A stretch of 64,000 bases of DNA, from NCBI RefSeq assembly GCF_020379485.1, contig NC_063450.1:27380137-27444136 (forward strand), written 5' to 3'. The DNA is from Brassica napus. Lineage: Eukaryota > Streptophyta > Magnoliopsida > Brassicales > Brassicaceae. The notes beneath the pieces are model-generated. The model was not told the origin of the DNA. It saw only the letters and a program-made list of their open reading frames with translations, and searched no databases. The position numbers were made by a program, and so were the translations under genes. Position 1 is the first letter of the stretch; the number at the start of each line of letters is the position of its first letter. Of the stretch, positions 58,385 through 64,000 are shown piece by piece.

Positions 58385-60031
58385 ATGGCGCAGAGTCACT
58401 TGCTGGGGCAAGCTGGTGAGACAAAGAACGGGGAAGGTGCACGGAAGAGATTGAAGATTTCTGTGGCTCAGTTCGACAACTCAGCGCTGATCAAAACCTA
58501 CTCCAAAACGTTGATTGGAAGGTGTATGAATCCTGAAGAACAAGACATGAAGGCATTGTTCACAAACATTCCGAAGATCTGGAAATTGGAGGAGAGGGTT
58601 ACGGGTACTAATCTGGGATTTTGGAAGTTTCAGTTTGACTTCAAATCGGAGGAAGATATGGAGGCAGTGCTCAAGCAACAATCATTCCACTTTGATTATT
58701 GGATGTTAGCTTTGGCACGGTGGCAACCAAAGAAGTCCCAGCTGTTCCCATCGGAGATACCTTTTTGGGTCCGTCTCATTGGAGTCCCGTTGGAGTTCAG
58801 AACAGTCCCTACCTTCGAAAGTATTGGAAACGCTATAGGGAAAACGGTGGCGGTGGATTTGGATCGTACCCGTGTCCCAGTGGTGATTGATGCTTTCAAG
58901 GAATTGTGTTTCGAAACCACAGTGGATTTCAAAGGGGGGAAGTTCTATGAGGAAGAGGAGGTGGCGGTCTCGTTACGTTATGAGAAGCTCTTTGGGTATT
59001 GTCCTCTTTGCTCCAGTCTATGCCATAAGGAGGAAAAGTGTTCTCTATATGTGAAGAACACAGTGAAGAGTCCAGAGAGGAAGCGGGAGAGCAAAGAGGA
59101 GAATAGAGGATGGTCTGACGGGGGGAAGCATGATGAGAGAGCCAGGAGTTACAAAGGAGTAGTTATTAATGATAATGTGGCTCCACAAAACAAGGACAGA
59201 AGAGGTCGGGATTATTATGGAAAGGGCAAGGGGAAGATGTATGAGGGATCAGAGGCAAAGTGGGTCAAGGCAGCAGAGAGAAGTAACACAAGAGGCGCTC
59301 ATCATCACGGCAAACACAGAGGTGATAGCGAGGGATCAAGCCACAAAACTTATAGAAGGGAGGAGGTACGATCTGGTGATCAGGAGACGCGTACTAGGCC
59401 CTCTTCTGGTCAGACAAGAGCTCAACGGAATCCCATTGTCACACGAGAGGAGGCTAGAGAGGAAGGAGAGTTTAAGGTCTCTGATGAGAGCTCGTTGAAT
59501 CCACCTTCTCAGGAGTTCCAGTTGGAGTTAGCTAGGACTCAAGCAGAGGGAACAAAGGTAGTCTCGGATCCTACTTATGAGGGTGTGGGGTTACAAATAG
59601 TAAATGGTCTGTTTGAGGAACAGGAAGGTCGTGTAGAGGATGATGAGAGGGAGATGGATGCTCTTGAGGCTAACCTGTTGAAGAGCGGTTTCGATTTGGG
59701 GGCGGAAGAGGATTTTCAAACTCTTTCGGAGGAAGAGGCTGAGAAAGCTTTGACCAAGGGAGATGAGGTCCCTATACAAGAAGAGGGTCTAGTGGAGAGT
59801 GATACTAACGAGGGAGAAAGAAAGGGAGCAGGGGACGGACCGTCGAAGCAAGGGAATCGAAAGCGACTATTTAAGCCTACTTCGAGCACTGCAGGAAGCA
59901 CCAAGATGCGCATTGCTAATGCTCTGGTTAAGCGTGCTGCTTCCAAGGGAGCTACGCGTTACGGAGACAACAGCAAGCTACCGGAGACCAAGGGAACTTC
60001 AAACCCGAAAGCGCCAAATCAAAAATCCTAA
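58385..60031 (+). CDS. LINE ORF1-type protein (DUF4283, zf-CCHC_4)
   Basis: An open frame of 548 residues from ATG 58385 to TAA near 60030. An in-frame extension to 58295 exists, but MAQSHLLGQAGETKNG fits the family start better. The DUF4283 domain (about residues 25-180) includes IKTYSKTLIGRCMNPEEQDM, FDYWMLALARWQPKKS and PFWVRLIGVPLEFRTVPTF. The zinc knuckle reads YCPLCSSLCHKEEKC. The C-terminal half is charged, Gly/Arg/Glu-rich and probably disordered. Such proteins bind nucleic acid and are ORF1 of plant L1-type elements or domesticated relatives. The absence of any stop is notable beside the dead elements around it; the ORF2 partner is missing. Confidence 0.8.
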   Translation: MAQSHLLGQAGETKNGEGARKRLKISVAQFDNSALIKTYSKTLIGRCMNPEEQDMKALFTNIPKIWKLEERVTGTNLGFWKFQFDFKSEEDMEAVLKQQSFHFDYWMLALARWQPKKSQLFPSEIPFWVRLIGVPLEFRTVPTFESIGNAIGKTVAVDLDRTRVPVVIDAFKELCFETTVDFKGGKFYEEEEVAVSLRYEKLFGYCPLCSSLCHKEEKCSLYVKNTVKSPERKRESKEENRGWSDGGKHDERARSYKGVVINDNVAPQNKDRRGRDYYGKGKGKMYEGSEAKWVKAAERSNTRGAHHHGKHRGDSEGSSHKTYRREEVRSGDQETRTRPSSGQTRAQRNPIVTREEAREEGEFKVSDESSLNPPSQEFQLELARTQAEGTKVVSDPTYEGVGLQIVNGLFEEQEGRVEDDEREMDALEANLLKSGFDLGAEEDFQTLSEEEAEKALTKGDEVPIQEEGLVESDTNEGERKGAGDGPSKQGNRKRLFKPTSSTAGSTKMRIANALVKRAASKGATRYGDNSKLPETKGTSNPKAPNQKS

Positions 60032-60110
60032 GTTTTATGGATCAGGTTTTATTAGCACTTCATCTATGCAAGGAAGGTGGGGTTTGCGGGAAAGAAGTTT
60101 TAATGTATTC

Positions 60111-61333
60111 TGTGGGAACCAAAATTCGCACTGTCGATTTCCGTTTAAATTAGGAAAGTTAGGAAAACCCTAATTTCCCATAGGTCCCATATATCTGTTA
60201 AACCACACGCCAAGTGTGGGAACCGAAATTCGCACTGTCGATTTCCATTTAAATAAGGAAACTAGGAAAACCATAATTTCCCAGAGGTCCCGGATATCTG
60301 CTAATACCACACGCCAAGCAAATCAGAACACAATAATGACAACGAAGAAGTATAAAAATCGTAAGAAGAGAGCAAATAGAAGTCTTATTCTGAATTTGCG
60401 TATGAGCGTTTACAACAAGGTATAAGCCTAGGCTCGAGAGCTGTCGGCGAGATTCCTAGTTCTAGCAACCCTAAGACGGCTAAACCTAATTGAGTCGCAG
60501 CTCGAAATAACAAAAACGGAAAGTTGCCTAATTGCTCTAAGTGCTAAGTTTTCTCTCAAAAAGTTCCTCCTCCATGCCTCTCGCCTAGGACCCCTTATAT
60601 ACTGGCTCCAAGGTCGGTTTACGCTTTTCCTCTTCTGCCCTTAAGCCGCCATAGCATAAAAATGGAGATATTCCATTTTGTCCGATCTTCGTAATTATCT
60701 TCCAAATTTCGTATTTATCCGCAGAAACTCGACATTTATCTTCCCTTGCGAACCAAGCGTAAACCGACATGCGGTTTACGGACTGTTGGTTAAGAAATCG
60801 TAAGTTGGGCCTCGAGTCACGTCTTAGGTCCTTTTGGGTCATCTTCCGACTCGAAGCGTTTATTACGGCTTCTTTGGATAAAGAACGAACTTTCCGCGAT
60901 TTTTACGGTAAAGTTTGATCGATAACTTAGAATGGCGGGGAACGTGAAATGGGTTCGCTACGGTCTTCGGGAGATTTCATCGAAGGGTAGACGAGAATGC
61001 ATGGACTAATGTCGTATCGACGTTTCGGAAGAGCTCGGTCGCTACGTAGCGACCGAACTTCGGCTCGAGCTCGGTCGCTACGTAGTGACCGAGCGGAATG
61101 GACGCTCGGTCGCTACGTAGCGACCGATCTTTGGCTCGAGCTCGGTCGCTACGTAGGGACCGAGCGGAACACGCGTTCCTTTTCGAGGTCTTGTCCGATG
61201 ACTCGCGTTTCCTCCGCAAAGCTTTTCGTAAAGAAGAATCTATTTCGAAAACGTGTTTGTCGAAGAAGGTTTTTTGTTTTTTTCTTCCGGGATTTTGACG
61301 TTAACTTCGTCGCAACCGTTTTCGACCCCAACA
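60111..61333. mobile_element. solo LTR of the gypsy family, with a 103-bp terminal duplication
   Basis: 60214-61333 matches the LTRs at 18984-20088 and 25848-26974 from TGTGGGAACCGAAATTCGCA to GACCCCAACA. The first 103 bases occur once more in front (60111-60213), diverged. The 5-bp duplication TATTC flanks the whole (60106-60110 and 61334-61338), so the extra copy lies inside the element. No internal region remains. It contains four palindromic units near 61033-61165. Confidence 0.93.
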
Positions 61334-61338
61334 TATTC

Positions 61339-62388
61339 AATGAGATTAATGAGCGTCTATGTTTTATTTGGTTTCAAGGTTCTGTGGTTTTTTCTTTTTG
61401 AATTGTTGTTCTTGTTATCTTTTAAGCTCTGGAATAAAAATGGTATTTTCTTTTGTTGGTGGTGTGTGTGTATGGAGTCTGGCTTTGTTACTGTAGGCTC
61501 TGGTTTCTTCGTGAGAGAACTGAAGCATGCTACGGGTGATGGACCTAAGTATTTAGAGGTTTATAGTTGGTTTGAAGGGATGTGGCTGGGTTATGGATAC
61601 ATGAGGAACAGGAGTGCTTTGCTTTGTATATATTATATTGTTGCTGATTCTTGGTATCATAGTGTCTTCTTCCTTAAGATGGCCTGTTTACGCATTGTCT
61701 CCAGGTGGGGCACTCGGTGCCCATGGTTATTGATGTTGCAGTGGGTAAATTTGGGTTTTGGTTGGTGGAGTGGATCGTCGATTTTGATTTTGAGGTTGGG
61801 TTTGTTCCTCAGATCATATTATAGCCTTTGGATCGTTGGCTTGAATACCAAAATGTGCATACAAATGTGTTACGGTCATATGCGGAGATATATATGGCAA
61901 TATTTTAAAGAATTTTTTATTGAAGCTCATGTGGAATATGCAATGAGGTATTGGCTATTGGAATTAAGGAAAACACATTTACACAATGGGTGGAAGGGAT
62001 CATTGTTTTTATTTAACGTGAAGCTTGTCTGTTTCAATTTTTATAAGGTGTTATTTGATGCTTGGAGTAGGGTATTTCTTGTGAAATTATTTGTTCCAGT
62101 TGATTTTTGTCGGAGATTATGGAGTTTATTGCTATTACCTTATAATCCCGTTTTGGTTGTGGTTAATACTATAAAAACCATGGAGTTCACTCGTTATTGG
62201 AAACTTTTTAGAAGAAACGAACAAAATGGCGGCCACCAGAATGTTGATCGTAGACGTTGGGGTTTTGGTTTATCAAGTTTTGGCGATTACTTGAGTATTA
62301 CGCAACTATGGTGGAAGTGGCTTTTTGAGGTTACTATATTAGCGGGTATCATTAAACATGTATTTACTGGCTCGAAAGAGCAATATAC

Positions 62389-62390
<2 letters not shown>
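61339..62390 (+). other. T/G-rich tail downstream of the LINE ORF1
   Basis: Strong T and G excess on the plus strand leaves few stop codons and so yields a long, hydrophobic-looking but featureless frame. It contains no RT, endonuclease or RNase H motif. Probably the 3' untranslated part of the element. Confidence 0.5.

Positions 62391-62433
<43 letters not shown>
62391..62433. repeat. (TA)n microsatellite
   Basis: About 20 uninterrupted TA units. Confidence 0.95.
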
Positions 62434-62436
<3 letters not shown>

Positions 62437-62868
62437 GAGTGTTTTACTCACTCCTGATGCTGCCACATGGGATTCTAGATCACAAAGTCGAGTCTCCAGG
62501 AGCCGACACGTGTCCACCCGAGCAAAACACACCGTTTCATTTATTAGATACCGTTGTGGGCTTCATTTGCGTGATATGAGATTGGGCTGCGAAAATTAAA
62601 TCTGTGTCCGGCCCGATAGAATAGATTATCCTCTAACCCTAATAGGCTGTAGACAATCTAACCCAAATACAGCCGAGAAACGAAGGTCGTCTCTCATCAT
62701 CCTGCGACGGCGACTCGATGTCGTTTGCGTTTCTTCTAACCATCTCAAACGTTCCGAGTAAAGGCTTCGTTATTAATCCCATTGATTCCCCCCCCCCCCC
62801 TCACACTATGTCATCTTCAATGCTTTGTTTCGATCTGAAAGGCGGTGATTTCAGTATAAATATGTGTT

Positions 62869-63400
62869 ATGGCTGTTAGAAGCTACGGTGCTAGAAACGT
62901 GGTATTTCTCCATCGCGATTCAGGGAGCTGCAGAGCGATTCCGGGGAAACCCGAGGAGATGGTCAATGGTATGTTTTCTTAGTTTTTTCTTAAAACAATC
63001 AATTGAATGATTGCTCTGTTTCGTTTGGTTAAGTAATTGAATGATTGCTCTGTTTCGACTCTGGAGTTTGATGGTTTATGATGAGAGCAATGATGATTGT
63101 GCAAGTCTTGGTGAAGATAAAACAGTGATGATCAATTTGAGGCAAGAGTCAAAAAAGCCGATATCTTTGGAGAATCTGTTTGAGTTAGTGGCTGATGATC
63201 TACAGAGTATGAACGAAAATCTTCTCTCGGTTACTACTTAGTACCTTGGTATCATTTTTACTTCTACATCGTGTCTTAAAACGAGAGCTTTAGTGTTAAA
63301 TGTAAATGCTTTTTCTCTGTTTATAGATTGTTGGTGCAGAAAACCCGGTTCTGATATCTGCGGCTGAGCAAATATTCTGTGCTGGTGGTAAAAAAATGAG
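62869..63400 (+). pseudogene. solanesyl-diphosphate synthase fragment (SPS1/SPS2-like, exons 1-3)
   Basis: Exon 1 (62869-62968) reads MAVRSYGARNVVFLHRDSGS, then CRAIPGKPEEMVNG, like the plastid transit region of SPS2. Exon 2 (start uncertain, ends near 63226) reads MINLRQESKKPISLENLFEL and VADDLQSMNENLLS. Exon 3 (63327 to about 63400) reads IVGAENPVLISAAEQIFCAG, then GKKMRALVF. The intact enzymes make the C45 side chain of plastoquinone in plastids. Here the Asp-rich catalytic motifs and the other two thirds of the protein are missing. A Gly to Cys change (IFGAGG to IFCAGG) and lost bases after KKMR also appear. The sequence then passes into catalase. Confidence 0.8.
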
Positions 63401-63470
63401 AGCTTTAGTATTTATGTGTATGGTCTGAAGCAGTTATAACTAACTTCACAAGGGACCTGGTTTGGTGCAG

Positions 63471-63908
63471 GTTAACTACTTCCCTTCAAGGTATGACCCG
63501 GTTCGCCATGCATAGAAGTATCCAACTCCACCTGCAGTCTGCTACGGAAAACGTGAGAGGGTCAGTAATCAACTCAAACTTGCATTCAACTCTGTTTCAA
63601 TTTCCTCAGGATAGTTCAGACAAGAAAACATATGATCTAAAAGTTCAAAATCTGTTTTGCAGTGTATTATTGAGAAAGAGAACAACTTCGAGGAGCCTGG
63701 AGATAGATACCGTTCCTTCACACCAGAGAGGTACACATTGTTTTTAATATTTTATTTTTGGTGATACTCAATACATTTACATGTTTATTGTTTTATGGTT
63801 GGTTTCTACTTCAGGCAAGAACGTTTCATTGGTAGATGGATTGATGCTCTATCAGACCCTCCCATCACACATGAAATCCGCAACATCTGGATATCTTACT
63901 GGTCCCAG
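63471..63908 (+). pseudogene. catalase C-terminal exons (CAT-like fragment)
   Basis: Three exons with GT-AG borders: 63471-63560 (VNYFPSRYDPVRHA, TAG, KYPTPPAVCYGKRER), 63663-63730 ([20 protein letters not shown]) and 63815-63908 ([31 protein letters not shown]). This matches the last quarter of plant catalases, ahead of the final exon that would hold the peroxisomal targeting end. The TAG at 63513-63515 replaces a Glu codon. The haem-binding and catalytic regions are absent. Introns are kept, so it came by DNA copying, not via mRNA. It directly follows the SPS fragment in the same orientation. Confidence 0.87.
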
Positions 63909-64000
63909 GTATATAATCTGAAAATTTTCTTGTACTGTCATTGTATCTTTCCATGAGCCTTAAACAGTTAGACAAATTTGTGAAGTTTTTTAAACATTTT

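Larger units (their letters stand above)
57780..62433 (+). mobile_element. LINE-type relic with ORF1 only, split by a solo LTR
   Basis: A GC-richer leader (about 57780-58384), an ORF1 gene (58385-60031), a T/G-rich tail (60032-62390 without the solo LTR) and a (TA)n tract at 62391-62433 are read as one unit. No endonuclease or reverse transcriptase (ORF2) is found. The outer limits and the lack of a poly-A tail leave the unit uncertain; the ORF1 itself is clear. Confidence 0.55.
62428..64000 (+). mobile_element. candidate Helitron carrying a chimera of two gene fragments (runs off the window)
   Basis: The left flank (TATATAAAGGAGTGTTTTAC, then CTGATGCTGCCACATGG, GACACGTGTCC and CGTTTCATT) resembles the one at 50640. 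A promoter-like leader with AACCCTAA (62635) follows, then pieces of two unlinked genes in one orientation with introns kept. Intron retention points to DNA-level capture. The 3' end is outside the window, so the Helitron call rests on the left flank and the cargo. Confidence 0.4.

Noticed and set aside
57823..58419. A 198-codon plus-strand frame upstream of the LINE ORF1.
   Set aside because: No domain or family resemblance, overlaps the ORF1 start and has uneven composition. It is read as leader sequence.
61253..62434. A 393-codon plus-strand frame running from the solo LTR into the (TA)n tract.
   Set aside because: It starts inside the LTR, crosses the insertion border, has no recognisable domain and ends in translated TA repeats. 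Its length results from the T/G skew, which removes stop codons.
63471..63908. Possibility that the catalase exons are the in-place gene of the collinear block (At1g20620/20630).
   Set aside because: Upstream catalase exons are replaced by SPS exons, an in-frame TAG is present and the surrounding DNA is transposon-rich. Not fully excluded, because the window ends inside the fragment.

Overview
The window is nuclear DNA of a flowering plant, almost certainly a Brassicaceae species and most likely Brassica or a close relative. Genes contain GT-AG introns, the non-coding DNA is AT-rich and full of transposons, and the low-copy left end reads like a thinned-out copy of Arabidopsis chromosome 1 around At1g20823-At1g20880. 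Arabidopsis locus names come from recall of protein sequences and gene order; no search was run.

Left end (1-13.3 kb), low-copy and collinear. In order: the 3' end of an RRM-type RNA-binding protein gene (+); an IDM3-like alpha-crystallin-domain gene (+); the xylem cysteine peptidase XCP2 (-); a decayed LINE; a C-terminal relic of the tonoplast sugar transporter TMT1 (+); a relic that fits MCD1 (-); a diverged tRNA-Trp; and ATL80, a RING-H2 ubiquitin ligase (-). Four genes look functional. Two neighbours survive only as pseudogene scraps and PHT1;8 is missing, as expected of gene loss after the Brassica genome triplication.

Middle (13.4-48.5 kb), nested transposons. A Stowaway-like MITE is followed by a Ty1/copia element (14074-28796, TSD CGAAG). 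Its left LTR holds an 820-bp TIR element. Its reverse transcriptase gene is split by an 8-kb non-autonomous Ty3/gypsy element (18984-26974, TSD AAACA) that has gag-protease on the minus strand and an antisense Transposase_28-type gene on the plus strand. Next is a decayed Mutator-like region full of GTAGACTTC motifs, split by a complete CACTA element (29421-36524, TSD GTC). A second CACTA element of another subfamily lies at 40687-48438 (TSD AAG). Both CACTA elements carry a TNP2-type transposase gene and a TnpA-like gene, each with a few inactivating lesions.

Right end (48.5-64 kb), small elements and gene fragments. It holds two Mutator-type elements with 9-bp TSDs, an RPA-like OB-fold fragment, a frameshifted PIF/Harbinger element, a 103-bp near-perfect inverted repeat able to form a long hairpin, and a LINE ORF1 relic interrupted by a solo LTR of the same gypsy family (TSD TATTC). 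The last 1.6 kb is a chimera of solanesyl-diphosphate synthase exons joined to catalase exons, both with introns kept. Its left flank resembles the flank of the RPA-like fragment, suggesting capture by related rolling-circle (Helitron-type) elements. The hairpin locus and this chimera are the most unusual features.
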